Source: Marasmius tenuissimus
Lineage: Eukaryota; Basidiomycota; Agaricomycetes; Agaricales; Marasmiaceae
DNA length: 64,000 bases
Assembly (NCBI GenBank): GCA_029532415.1
Contig: JAQOTA010000035.1
Location: forward strand, 372,001-436,000
Direction of reading: 5' to 3'
The notes under the pieces are model-generated. The model was not told where the DNA came from. It ran no database searches and saw nothing but the letters and a program-made list of their open reading frames with translations. Positions 46,080 through 58,405 of the stretch are shown here, in pieces; position 1 is the stretch's first letter; each line of letters starts with the position of its first letter. The position numbers and the translations under genes were made by a program.

Positions 46080-47416
46080 GTGTGTTTCTGTTCGTGTCTC
46101 AACTCTCTGGAACTTCCTTCTGGCCGATTTGAATTACTGTCCTCTTTATAAGTACCTGTCATAGTACTAGTCAAGCCCTTAGGGGCAATCACGAGCCCTT
46201 GACGCGCAATAAATATGCGCGATCGGGATAGGAAGGGGAGACCCGAGCCACTTTGTGCCCACTGCGCCGATGATCCCTACTTCAATCATCACTACCATTG
46301 CTACGCCACAAGTAAACCTGCATTGGCACCAGTGATTTCCGCTACCGTCTCCCGAACCTATCCAACCCTCTTCCTTCTTGACTCCGATTGCTGATCTTGG
46401 TATCGGTAAGATAGCTTACCCCTTGGCTACTGCCTGACGTGACACATGTAAAACCAATCGGTATTCTCACAACCTTGGTCCCAGTCCAAGATATGATGCC
46501 GCCATAATACCTTTTCTTTTTCTGTCTTAGTTCAACACTCATGAACGCTGACAGCTTTGAGCCCGACCTCAGGTTTAATCTCGCTTGGAATCTACTCACA
46601 TGGTTGATGCATTGGTGGTCAGCACTGTCCACTTTACATTAATCAGAAGCGCCACTCCCGTGCTAAGAATAACAAAATGGCCCGGGTCAGAACAGTTATT
46701 TCATTCTGGAAAAGATACCTGTTTGAGGGAAGTAGAGCTGGATATCCTCAATCTGAATCCGCGTTTCACTGACGGGCAAATTGCAGCTGGCATAAAATGA
46801 GTGTTTCTATGTGGTACAGTGTCAGCTTGAGTTATCTCATGAATATGCGACGGCTATTTTAGTGTCGTAGCAATTGATTATGATGAGCATCTTGAGAGTG
46901 ATGTAGAAAGAAGGAAGGCGACATTGCAATATTCATAAAACCTTCTTTGACTTATCATGTCCAGAATCTTGGTTCAGTTGCCTAAGATAACCTAGCTTGA
47001 TTTGGTGGCAATACCAATGATTTTGCCGTGGCGTCTCCAGTTTTCAGGCCTGCACAAAGGAACTGGCGATGGGCCCATTGGACATACAAAAGAGGTAGCC
47101 AAGTGATAATACTTGACCTCACTAGCCTTCCATACGTGTTCTGTGTACTGACAACTTCGAATACCCCCCTGAAGGCGGGCGCTTCTACTGCGGACTTGAC
47201 CCGAACTATTAGCTATTAAATGAATCCTGACAGGGTTTAGTTGTCCAACAAGCGTCAAACCCTTGGCACCAGTTTGAAATAGTTGCTATGAACGTTGCGA
47301 CAGCTGGAATTGTTTTCGGTACTTAAAACTCCAGTTTGCAAACTCGATGCTGTTGAGGTTCATTCTGTTCTCTCTGCCATACCTAGCACCCCTTCACCTT
47401 TCCACATCTCTTCCCA
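46080..47416. other. Unit II spacer, duplicated with units I, III and IV
   Basis: Contains the same ordered blocks as 42367-43157 and the conserved 5' region of the LTQ family (CTTAAAACTCCAGTTTGCAA near 47320, matching 54330 and 63605). No intact gene. Confidence 0.55.
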
Positions 47417-48744
47417 ATGGTCCCACAGGTCTCATTCTTGGACGTACCCAGTATTGTGTCAAAAACTGACACGCTATCGTCGGGGTCGACAATTCCTGGG
47501 CTCGGTTCCATTTCAGGCAAAGCTATCAAACGACTGGGAGAGGCGGTCCTCAATGGCGTGGACTCGATTCGCATCAATCGCGAATTGACAAGAATAGAGT
47601 CACACTTGCGACAGAATCCAAAAAACCGACTTCTCGATATTCAGAGTGTAGAAGGGATGTACCACACCCTTTTTGAATTAACGCAGTAAGGGATTGCCTT
47701 GGATTGTTGCTGACTCACACTTACCCGTCGCTCAAACCCCAAAGTCCCGGATATACAAAGTCTGTTCGTACAAGAGCCTTAAAGATAGTCATGAAGCAGA
47801 TCGGAGGCATGCATTTCAAGGACCTTGCACGGGCATTAGTATATTTGGACTCCTGGTCAACAACGTACCGCCATCTCCGTGGTGCCATAGAGTGTTGCTG
47901 GCGTAGCGGACGTCCCTGGGACTCTGATTTGTGGGCGCAATTCCTACTAGAACTATACTTTGTTGATGACCTATGATTCTGTTTTAGCGATCACCATACC
48001 GCGGGCTATAACTCCTATAGGCTTCATCGGAGGGGAGGCTTGTCATACAGGGATTCTATGGCCCTATATCTCGCCCTCATAGCTTTACTCGGCTCACAGA
48101 ACCACTGCCGAATAATTCTCAACCTCCTTTCTCCTGCAGCCCACGAAACTGCCAATGCCAAAAGACCAGAGACAGACGAAGTTAACGGACTATTGAAACA
48201 CGTTCTTAAGGCGAGATTGGAGCTAGCAGAAGATGACGCGCTGATACCCGATGCAAGGGCCGTAGTCACCTCTGCCGTGTTCGACAATGAACCATCATAT
48301 GTCTATCCGTTCAGCCACGTCTCCAACGTTCTAACAAAGGTCACCGCAATCTTGTCTCTTGCCAATGCGAGCCCAACCATCTCGTGCCCGCAATTAGCCA
48401 TACCGAACACATTGACAACCTCACATTACCACGCTCGACTCTGGGACTCCACAATCAACCTTTCGAGTCCTACTTTGGGTCCCACAACTGGTCGCATAAC
48501 TCCAGTTGAGCCACCAGGAAAAGACACCATTCCGCCGGTGAACCCAAAGCTCGAGTCGGAGGGTGGAATCTACGACGGAGATTCTGTCGCTCCAAGTAAG
48601 CTGCCAGTAGGAGACCTCATACCACTGGTGGACTCAAATCTCAAGTTAAATGGCGGGATCATTGAGAGGGGAACTTTGACTGCACTCCTCGAGTTCTTGA
48701 TTTCTGTTAGTGGGGTGTGGGTCTTGACAGCCCAAAGTCCTTAG
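47417..48744 (+). CDS. LTQ-family protein, copy 2 (3'-truncated)
   Basis: Exons 47417-47685, 47745-47930 and 47988-48744 give 403 residues (introns 59 and 57 nt). The N-terminus is MVPQVSFLDVPSIVSKTDTL; core blocks match copies 1 and 3 (SGSTIPGLGSISGKAIKRLG, VEGMYHTLFELT, ALKIVMKQIGGM, STTYRHLRGAIECCW, YLALIALLGSQNHCRIILNL). Then comes a Pro-rich tail with repeated PPVNP/PLVDSNLKLNGG motifs. Similarity to copy 3 stops at about 48703 (after LEFLIS), and the last 11 or so residues come from unrelated DNA starting TGTTAGTGGGG, perhaps a retroelement edge. Copy 3 shows that about 140 further residues once followed. The frame is open, so a shortened protein could be made. Confidence 0.6.
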
Positions 48745-51700
48745 ATTACTCTGTATGAGCACAATAAGGTCTGATAACCAGGTGATGTATGAATACAGGG
48801 TGAAGTAGATGGGGAACAAGTTCCCCATCATCCTGCTCAATATGCAATGAGTGACAAATGTAGTAAATACTAGTAATTAATATTCCATGTAGGTGTTAGA
48901 GTCTTCCTTCATTTGTGCACTTGGTGTGGTAGGCCGACTTCGACCTGCTTAACCTCCTAGTCTAAGCCACGGTTAGTTCACCTTTGGAAACTGGAATATT
49001 TACCCCAGTTTCACGGTATTTTTGGGCTCCTAGCGGGGAAGTGGACAGCTTCTGGAACTTGAGCTTTCATTGATTGATAACGTGGAGATAACGTAACAAG
49101 TAACTCAACGTGTGAATGCCAGATAGAATCAGTACGTTGCCCACCCGAGAATGCGCAGCAGATGGATAAGTTGGTAACCTTGCCACTCGCCACTTTTTCG
49201 GGGTAGTCAGCGTGTCAGCCTGCGAGACCCTGCGAGACCGGCTAAACAGCTGTAATGGCTTCCGGCAAAATGTGCATCTTCCTGATGTACAAGTCCAACC
49301 ACTTGCATGAGGGCATGCAGCTTCAGAACAAGGGAAGAAACCCTCCGATTCGGCGGGACTTGGAAAGGATATCCCGGTGATTCATCGGACGGTGATGGTG
49401 ATTCCCAGGCTGTCTTCCTCCCAATCCTTAATCCTTGATGAGCTTGAGCACAATCAGCTAAAATCCAACGAGCCAACATGTCTCGGGGCTCAACTGCCCC
49501 TTTCCCTTGGTATCCTCTTCTGACCTGAAACCCCGCGTTGATATCTGAGGGGAGCAGAGAACAAACATAATTAAATAAATGTCGGTGAACCAAATACATA
49601 CTTTTCCAATGGCTGATTACAGGTGAAAGCTGATCCTCACCTTAAGTCAAACTCATCATGCATTCTGGTTCACGAGCGCAATTTGATTTGACTCCGCTCA
49701 TCTTATCTTCAAAGTCATTTTAGTAAAAATTCCTAACAAGCAAAAATCAGGTTAACAATACAGAAAGTGTAGAATAACTTGAATATACCTCTCTCAAAAC
49801 CTCTGTCAGAGGTATGTAGCTATCCTTCAAACTGCATCTTGTAAGCCTAATAAATGCATGAGCAGGTTCATCGCAGGGATGATGCAGAATGCTGCTTTCA
49901 GTGAGCTCCATACAAAGAAATTTGATTAATTATGGATAAATAAAATCGAGAAAGCCTCAAGACGCGCTTCACCCAATTCCAACCCCAACCCCTCATTGTG
50001 CCAGGAGCGTGCGTCTATCTGTCTGTCCTTGGTCATGATTAGCTTGATGAGATTGCACAAAGCTGAGGCTACATACCTTGAGGCACTGTTTCACCTTGCC
50101 CAACAAAATCACCATGGATAATAATGAGGCATTTAGACAAGGTGGAGAGGGTGTTGTTGTCATGCTCACAGTGTAATTTTGTATTATGTGTAGATTTGGA
50201 ATCATCTTGGCTTATACAAGTTGTTCTTCTCAACATCTTAGCTCTGTGGATTCAGGGGATGTCATCAATTGTCTTACTGTGTTGGAAAGGGTGAGTGTTC
50301 ATGCTTTCTTTTCTTATCATGTATCTTGTTCACTTGGCTTTTGAATTCTTTCAATCAAGCACTCCTATTCACGCAACACAGAAGGCTGTCTCAGCCTGGT
50401 AGGGTTGATACTGGAGCATTTGTATGAAAACAAATATATTCAAATGAGAATGTATATCAAGAGGTATATTCATGATGTTGCTGTGTTCTCTTTTACCAGA
50501 GGTAGTTGCTGTACTAGGACTCTGTTAATCCTCAAATAAATGGAACTTTTTGTTCTCTTTGAGTAATGTCATGAATTTCCTTCCTATCTTAACTATATCT
50601 TATCCCTCACATGACTCATATCTTATTGTATAGACACACAGTAGATACATGAAGGGATCCACATGCTGTACACATGTTGAGTTTTATTTGATCCAAAGGT
50701 CCAGGACTTTTTTCAAACATTGGTACTCCACTTACGCAACTCCTCCTCAGCTCACCTCCTGACCAGACATTTAATGGTAGATGTCAACCTTGAATACCAT
50801 TATCGAGTCACTGCAGATGACACAGAATTTCAAATTGCATAAGGCACTGGTATTTAGAGCTTGGATAGTCATGGGGTATGGGGCAATCCTGATGATCATC
50901 AACAGGAAAAGTACACAGAGCTCTTGGAACATGAGCTTTGTGCAGAAGGCACAGGCACTACAAACACTATGTAGTGTGACACAAAGACACAAACTGGAAT
51001 GAGTACAACAAACAACACAAGTGGAAGATGGATATATCCAAGTTCTTGAAGACTAGGGCAATGGTGCACAGGGCCATTTGTAGTGTCCCCCCTGAAACAC
51101 TCTTTCCCATTTATGTCTAACCCATAGAAGGCTAGAAGGATAGGTATAGTTTGGATGAGAACTTAATGCAAGAAACCAAAAGAGATAAATATCTCATATA
51201 GCTTCAGAGCAGTTGAATTGTTTACTCCAGAACCCAATCACTGCAAGAGGGTGAGCAATGGATCCAGCCTTTTTCCCTTCTGACCTGACATCTGGCTGTA
51301 ATATCTGGAGGGGGCAGAGACCACATCCATTTGTTGCTACAATGCTCTGAGTCTGAAACCCTGCTCCACCTGCTGCAAATTAGCTTTGTGGTCCGAGTGG
51401 TCTTATGAGGATTTATGACAAATAAAGATAAGATACTTAGAGATAGTAACAACATGGAAAGCCAGAACAAGACATACCTCTCCCAAATTGTCAAGCAGAG
51501 GTATCCATCCATCCTCCCTGGTTCTCTCTAGTGGCCAAGTATATGCAGTAGCAAGTCATTGAAGGGGGAAGGTAGGACACTGTTATTGTTTGGAAAATCC
51601 AACCATTAAGGCTTGAAGCGAGATAAACTAAACAAAATACAGATAACAACACTGAGAGAGCAACAAGGGAGTGTCAATGTCTTGATAAGTATGTGAGGTC

Positions 51701-52641
51701 AAACTTTTTCTGAGCCCAGACCCCCCTTCTTCTTTATATGGTATGTGCACATGATTCAGCATGTGACAGATGAGTATTTAACTTCACTTTTCCTCACAAT
51801 ATCGGGCACTTGTGGTCTGTTTCTGGCTACAACAGACCTTGTGTGCATTGGGCTCATCTACTGGGTGCTCACCACAGCGGACAGATCAATATGAGGTCCT
51901 GAAAAACCCTCAGGGACCCCTCGGAGCCTGAAAATCTGGGTCAGTCTCAGTAGGTACAAAAATTGTTTAAGGGCCTTTGGCCTCCTCCCCTCTCTACCTC
52001 AGACCAGAAATTCCATTTCTGCCACCCCCTTGGAGAGCAACAGGACATACCTCATTCAACTCCAAACCCCTTCACATCCCATGCAAATGTATAGTCCTAG
52101 TCAAGAAGAAGGAGAAGTGACCATCAGTACTTTTGAAGTTTGATGGTGATGGATTTTCCCGGGTTGCCGCCCTGCCAAATTAGGCTGAAAACCCGGAATC
52201 CGACAATCTGACAACCTAAGTTGCTTTTTGCACAACCTGAAATTTCTAATGGTGTGTAGGATATCTAATCTCTTGTTATTTTTTTCATTCTTCCATTCTT
52301 TCATGTACTAGGTACATCCCCCAAATACAAAAACCAAATGTTTCTTAGCCGTTTGTGGTAGACAGCACCAATGGTGTCCAACATTTTGGCTTGGACCATC
52401 AAAAACCCTCAAAATCTGTGAATCAAAGTCCGCTTTTGCTGATGACTGCCTCGAGACACTATATCCATACCCGCCCCGGGATGGGTTGAGAGGGCTTTAC
52501 GGCAAACGTAGTTTGCATCCTTGTCAGATGAATGGTAGTGTAAGCCCAATGAAGATGTTGGCCAGGCCACAGTCAAGAGGATTATTTTGCAAAGGACTCT
52601 ATTGACCGAAGATTGACACGGGAAACCTAACATGGGAATAG
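48745..52641. other. Transposon-derived DNA with an internal direct repeat
   Basis: This stretch separates unit II from unit III and lacks the unit blocks. About 49515-49830 and 51280-51515 share ordered phrases: TTCTGACCTGA, GGGGGCAGAGA-like, ACCTCTCyCAAA and CAGAGGTAT, about 1.7 kb apart in direct orientation. No reverse transcriptase, integrase or transposase motif is readable. Probably nested, decayed retroelements. Confidence 0.45.
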
Positions 52642-52962
52642 TGTTGAATCCGTGGACTATAATTAGATCCCGGTATATCCAAAGTCCCAGTTCACTCTTC
52701 CCGGAATTGTATTATGTGGGACAATGCATTCGCTATTGTTCTATTCCTCATTGTTCACTATGCTCATATGTACAATTTCTATTGTCGTCCTTATATGGTA
52801 GCTCTATTGTATCTTCATGTATATAAGCTCGTAGTTCTCTACCTGAATCTACAGTGTGCTTGAGCTTCTATGTCTTGCCTCTATCTCTCTAAACTCCTCT
52901 CTGGTAAGTAGTAGTGTAGCCATGTTGTAGTTCTCTGCACTAGGCATCATGCCAGCTCATCA
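52642..52962 (+). mobile_element. Solo LTR (Copia-like), 321 bp
   Basis: It starts TGTTGAATCC and ends CCAGCTCATCA. It is a close relative of the 55416 LTR over its whole length, including TGTATATAAGC and TCTGGTAAGTAG. The flanking 5-mers are AATAG (left) and GATAG (right), a target duplication with one mismatch, so it is older than the other two. Confidence 0.85.
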
Positions 52963-54406
52963 GATAGCTCAAGGATGACAGCATCAAGAGAGCAACAAGA
53001 CGTATGTCTTTCACTCTAGGCTTCCCAGCTCAAATCATCCTGATCGCCAGTAAGTACATCTATTGTTTGTCTATAGAACTAGTCTGAGGTCTTGTTGTTA
53101 ACAAGTGTTTGAATTAGGGATGTAAAGGTTTACACACCAAAAGCATCTCACAATATTTGATATATAGTGTCTTGTTTTGTTATTCCGTGCGGTAGTCGAC
53201 GAGCCCAGTCGAGCCCGAATGCAACCATGGTTTCAACGACAGGTTTCCCATCACGACTCCGACCTCACGTACTTCCCATTAGATTGAGCTGTAACCCACC
53301 TTATGAATCAATAGAAGTAAGCCACGGAGGTAGAGAAATTAGGTGGCAGAAGCTCTGGAACGTTAGCTGTCATCGATAGAAAAAAAAACGACTATGTTCC
53401 CAATCCCATGGGGACCTGAGCAACAGCGCGGAGAGACCCGTAGCGGTTTTATAAGCCAATAGGACTACCCATACGGTATTCTATTCCTTTGTTGCTATGC
53501 TATTTGACGGAGTCGTTCTGGAGCGGCGAGAGATGAAGGAATATGGTAGCTGAACTCCGAAGGTTGAAAGGATTGAGGTTCTCTACACGCACAGCTCATT
53601 ACATTGATTGTGTGACTACTGCTCTCCGGCGCCAATGATTTCCACCACCATCCCCCGAACCTCTCCAACCCTGTTACTTCTGGATTTAATGGAAATCAGG
53701 GACCCCCTGCCATATTAGATCAGAATAGATATTCTATATTATCTGTACACTTATCGCCCATTATTGGCAGATAGTAAGCTCTTTTATCTTGTTCACGTAC
53801 CAGTACAATCCATACTGCTGGCACACTCTCGCGGCCCTGGGGCCTTGTCTCCGAACAAGATTGGAGCTCTTACATGATTGCAGATATGGTGCCGTCACGA
53901 CTCACAATACCCATGAACGCGTAGCTGATATTCTTTTTTTGTTTTTCGCTCGATATTAATGGTTGTTTACAGCCTTGAGACTGTCCTTATCCACTCACAT
54001 GGTTGATGCATTGATGATCATTGCTGTTGATTATGAACCTTTTCTCCATCAATCAGAGGCTGCCTCATGCGAAAAACAACAGGATCATGCGTCAGAACAG
54101 TCATTGTGGAAAAGACACCTGTTTGAAGGATGTAGAGCTAGCATACGCTAGAGTGTCTCTGAGTGGCGATACAAATTTAGATGAGTATCAGTAGCCTAGT
54201 AACAGTCTCTCAGTTTGAGCTATCTCATTTATATATATATCTGAGGACTACTTTGGTGCCTTAGTGATTAATTATGATGAGCATCACGGGGGTGACGTAG
54301 AGTGAGGTGAGATGAGTTGTTTTTGAGACTTAAAACTCCCATTTGCGAACTCGATGCTGTTGAGATCCGTTCCTTCCTCTGCCCCGTATCTTCGCCTTCC
54401 TCTGCA
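52963..54406. other. Unit III spacer; part repeated at 58438-58730
   Basis: 53165-53460 shares TGTCTTGTTwTTATTCCGTryGG at the start and GAGCAACAGCGCGsAGAG at the end with 58438-58730. 53630-54406 carries the unit blocks and the LTQ-family 5' region, with a TATATATATAT run at about 54228. No intact gene. Confidence 0.55.
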
Positions 54407-56423
54407 ATGGCCCTACAAGTCTCGTTCCTGGAGGTACCCAGTATTGTATCGAAAACTGACACACTATCGTCGGGGTCGACGATTCCTGGGCTCGGTTCAA
54501 TCTCAGGCAAAGCTATCAAGCAGCTAGGAGAGGCGGTTCTCAATGGCGTGGACTATATTCGTGTCAATCGCGAGCTTACAAGGATAGAGTCACACTTTCG
54601 ACAGAGTCCGACAAACCGACTTCTCGATATCCAAAGTGTAGAAGGAATGTATCACACCCTTTTTGAATTGACGCAGTAAGTGATTCTAACTATCGTCTAT
54701 GGCTTCAGCCGCACCCGCTCAAACTACGAAGTCCCGGATATACAAAGTCTGTTCGTACGAGAGCCTTCAAGATAGTTATGAAGCAGATTGGAGGCATGAA
54801 CTTCAAGGACCTCGCACGAGCATTAGTATATTTGGACTCCTGGTCAACGACTTATCGACATCTGCGCAGTGCTATAGAGTGCTGCTGGCGTAGCGGAAGT
54901 CCCTGGGACTCCGACTAAGTGTGATTCTGTTGAGACTATACTATCTCGATGACCTACGATTTCGTTCCAGTGATCACCATACAGCGGGCTACAACTCTTA
55001 TAGGCTCCACCGGAGGGGAGGCTTACATACGTGGATCCTATGGCCTTATATCTCACCCTCGTGGCTTTACTCGGTTCAGAGAACCACTGCCAAATGATTC
55101 TCAACCTCGTTTCTTCTGCAGCTTACGAAGGCGCCGATGCCAAAAGACCAGAAACACAGGAAGTCACATGCGGAGTGTTAAAACGCGTTCTCAAGGCGAG
55201 GTTGAGACTAAGTGAAGATGACCAGCTCATCACGGATGCAAGGGCCGTGCTTGCCTCTGCTGTACTCGAAGATGAACTATCATATTTCTATCCGTTTGGC
55301 GATGTCTCTAACATTGTGACAAAGGCCACTGAAATCTTGTCTCTTGCGAATGCGAGCCCAATCAATGCATGTCCAGTCCTCCAGCGGCTGACCTACATTC
55401 AACTCTGGGGTTCGCTGTTGAATCCATGGACTATTATTAGATCCCGGTATATCCGAAGTCCCGGTTCATACTTCCCGCCATCATATTATGCAGGACTATT
55501 GTTCCATTTATCATTTCTACTTATGATCATATGTACAATTTCTATTGTCATCCTTATATGGTATTCACTATAGTCTCTACATGTATATAAGCTTGTAGTT
55601 CTCTACTTGAATCTACAGTGTGCTTGAGCTTCTACGTCTCACCTCTATCTCTCTAAACTCCTCTCTGGTAAGTAGTCGTGTAGCTATATTGTAGTCCTCT
55701 GCGCTAGGCGTCATGCCGGCTCATCATTCGCCAATCAACTTTCCAACTGCTACAATTGAGGGCGACACAACTGGCTCCGTTACTCCAATTGAGCGACTAG
55801 GAACAGACACCATTCCACCGCTGGATCCAGAGCTCAAGTCGAAGGGTATAATCGACGGCATTCCTCACATCAACCTACAAATAGAAGGCACCATGCCATC
55901 GGTGAACCTGAATCTCGAGTTAAATGACGAGATCAGCAAGAAAGGGACTTTGGCATCGTTTCCCGAGGCCTTGATCTCCCCTAATTCTGAGGGAATGTAC
56001 CATGACCACAATCTTGATGAATTGCACGCCCATCCCGCTTCTTCTCGCGGGTTGCTCAACAGTCATTTGTTACTCGAACCTGACAGCTCCCAAGACCGGA
56101 ATTTCGGCCAACAGACTCAGATCATAACGTTTACAACAGAAGCGTTCGATGATTTGGTTACACATGGCAGTCCGAGCTCCAACCTGCTGGGATTTGATCC
56201 CTCGGATCTGGCGTCGCAGCTCACCCTGATGGAAAGCTCGTGCTACAAGAATGTGCGCCACGTAGATTGTCTCCAATACATTGACGAGCATGTAGGAGCT
56301 GTCTCGGACCTCATTGATTTGAACAATACAGTGAGTCACCTCAATTATATCCAGGCTCTCAGGGACCTCATGAACACCCTAGGTTGCGGAGTGGATCCTG
56401 TTGTGCGTAAAGAGTGCTCCTGA
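54407..56423 (+). pseudogene. LTQ-family protein, copy 3, interrupted by a solo LTR
   Basis: Exon 1 (54407-54675) and exon 2 (from 54732) match copy 2 closely. At the end of exon 2 the donor is altered and TAA (54916-54918) falls in frame. In exon 3 (from 54971) one base is missing near 55028, shifting the frame. At 55416-55726 a 311-bp solo LTR sits in the coding sequence. After the LTR the frame from about 55732 to 56423 is open and preserves the full family C-terminus (EGMYHDHNLDELHAHPASS, SNLLGFDPSDLASQLTLMES, LNYIQALRDLMNTLGCGVDP). Three independent lesions make it a pseudogene, but it is the best record of the complete family length. Confidence 0.85.
55416..55726 (+). mobile_element. 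Solo LTR (Copia-like), 311 bp, TSD TTCGC
   Basis: It begins TGTTGAATCC and ends CCGGCTCATCA, with perfect TTCGC duplications at 55411-55415 and 55727-55731. Removing the LTR and one TTCGC restores an open frame that matches copy 2, which proves insertion into a coding exon. A TATA box (TGTATATAAGC) is present near 55580. Confidence 0.95.
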
Positions 56424-56546
56424 TCGGGTTAAGGTCGTCGAGCATTTTATTGAAACCGCCGATGTAATCTCTGTTACTTTCCATTGGCTCGCAATAGTCT
56501 CACCTGATATGCTAAGGAATGTCGAAAGCTGCACAACTACTCAACA

Positions 56547-57070
56547 ATGGTCTCTCTTCTGAAAGGACTAAGCATGTCCCCCGTGGAGGAGGTTTCGTGG
56601 AGGGTGGCTCCAGCCGTCAAGTTCATATGGGCGCAATGTTCGGTGATCGCCGTACAAATACAAACATCGGAAGGCTTTCATGACACGATGATTGCCCTAC
56701 GTTTCTCGCCCGCAATCCCCGTTATTGGTAAGCACACAATCCAGCGGCTTTCCGTAAATAATCTTTCGGTCCCCTAAAATCAAAATGGGCAGGGCACGTT
56801 TTGAACTGGTTGCGGACGAATAAACGGGAGTGTAACGATATGATATTGAATGAGCAGGAGATGATGAACTTTAACGACCTTCGGAAGCAGCACTACGTCG
56901 TTGACCTCTACCTCTGGTGGCATAGGCACACATATAACCTTCGGAAGCTGCCGCTCATTCAGCAATACCTCTGTACCACTTTCTCCTCATTGGGGAACAA
57001 TCCTATGGATGGGCCTTCGCAGAAATTTACAACGGGAACCTGGGGTTTGATTGGGGCGGAGGGTAAATGA
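56547..57070 (+). CDS. Hypothetical protein, 152 aa, two exons
   Basis: Exons 56547-56727 and 56793-57070, with a 65-nt GTAAGC..GGCAG intron, join to 152 residues. The N-terminus is MVSLLKGLSMSPVEEVSWRV; the second exon is rich in aromatic residues (YVVDLYLWWHRHTYNL) and ends FTTGTWGLIGAEGK. The good splice pair and composition support a real gene or a recent piece of one. No domain is recognised. It lies 123 bp after the LTQ copy 3 pseudogene and is not seen in the other units. Confidence 0.5.
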
Positions 57071-57489
57071 TTTGGTTGTACTGATTATCTGTTTTGCCTC
57101 GTACTGTTCGTACATCACCCATAAGTCGTTGAGTTTCTTGTCGAACGTGCCAAGTAATTCTCGATGTCTGAGGAGCCGAAGGATAGGTCTATGTAAGCTC
57201 TTGATTGAACAATGGAGAAGCAGTCTTGATGTGAAAAATCTTCAGACTGTGGCTGCCACGAATCACGATACCAATACATCCGCGCGACATCCACGATCAC
57301 ACTCAACACCTCTCTTCCCACCACCATGTCTCTGTTCCAAACTCCTGAGCAAATCGTTTGGCTCGTTACTGGTTCGATATCAACTCCAGCGCACGAATTT
57401 CATCTCGCCAATTGACCTTTCTTGCGTTAATCGAGGCTCCTCATGATCCGGCTTCAGCCTGTGTTCGGTATCTTCAAGCTCATTGAATA
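57071..57489. other. No recognisable gene
   Basis: Short frames only; nothing matches the first exon of the beta-sandwich family that should precede copy D. Confidence 0.3.
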
Positions 57490-58405
57490 CCCAGGTGTTT
57501 TGGTTGGACTCGATTGAGTACGCCCCGTTGAATGGTGCAGACCTAACAAAGTAGATAGTCAGGGTTGACACAAGTTACTTGTACTTAAACTAAACTGGGG
57601 AATGGGCCAATGATATCCCGGGAATTAAAACAGGCACCACAGGGGCAAGAATGTTGTTGAGGTTCAATGGTGTGTTCGAATCTCATTGACCTTTTCTACC
57701 CTTGAACCGCCAGCAGGAACTTCTGTATCCCTGTATGGCAGGAACCTCGTACTTCGGAACTCAATATTTGCTTTGGAGAAGACCATGCCACGGCTATGAC
57801 TCCATCGACGGTGGAGACTCCATCCCTTTTACAATCCCCGGCTCAAGTCCTTTTCCTTATGAACCAGCCAATGACATGGACTGGTCCAACCAACATTTTT
57901 TCACCACCAGCCTCGTTAACGACGGGGGGGAACACAAAATGCTTATCACCTATTCCGGAGTTCACGACAGCTCAAAGCGGGCACAGTGGTTGTCCCTCGG
58001 GTACTCTCATGTCACCAACGACTGGGTGCAAGCAGATGGTAGCCCGCCTGTGACAGGAGATGGAGAGAGGCTTGAGGGTAAGACACCGGGAGGGGTGATT
58101 GTAGGCAGCGTCGTGGGTGATCTCTTTGCCCTCGTCACAATCGCTGGCTTGGTTGGTTCGCGCTAAGGAAGCAAAAATTGCGGATCAGCAATTGCCAAAA
58201 CAGGTGGACGGTCACACCGTTCAATGGCAGGGCCGAGGCAGGAGATGTTGGGATAAACAGTATCGGCCCAAAACATGCGAAGCAACAGGAGGCCATTGAG
58301 CAGGTTCCTGGAAAGTGGGACCGCCCAGTTTGCTTTGGTCAATTCAAAGCAAACCCTTTGCCCCCACCAACAGTTGCTGCTCCACCCAACTATTTGTTGG
58401 GGTAG
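57490..58405 (+). pseudogene. Single-pass membrane protein, copy D, degenerate
   Basis: The plus strand preserves FWLDSIEYAPLNGADLTK and a stop, then the second intron (from 57672, GTGTGT..CAGCAG) and GTSVSLYGRNLVL. After a frame change come DWSNQHFFTTSL, EHKMLITYSGVHDSS and the membrane-helix start GGVIVGSVVGDLFALVTIAG. In a further frame there is a tail relic (SIGPKHAKQQEAI, then VAAPPNYLLG) that matches the ends of copies A-C. The N-terminal unit is missing. Multiple stops and frameshifts make it clearly dead. Confidence 0.85.
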
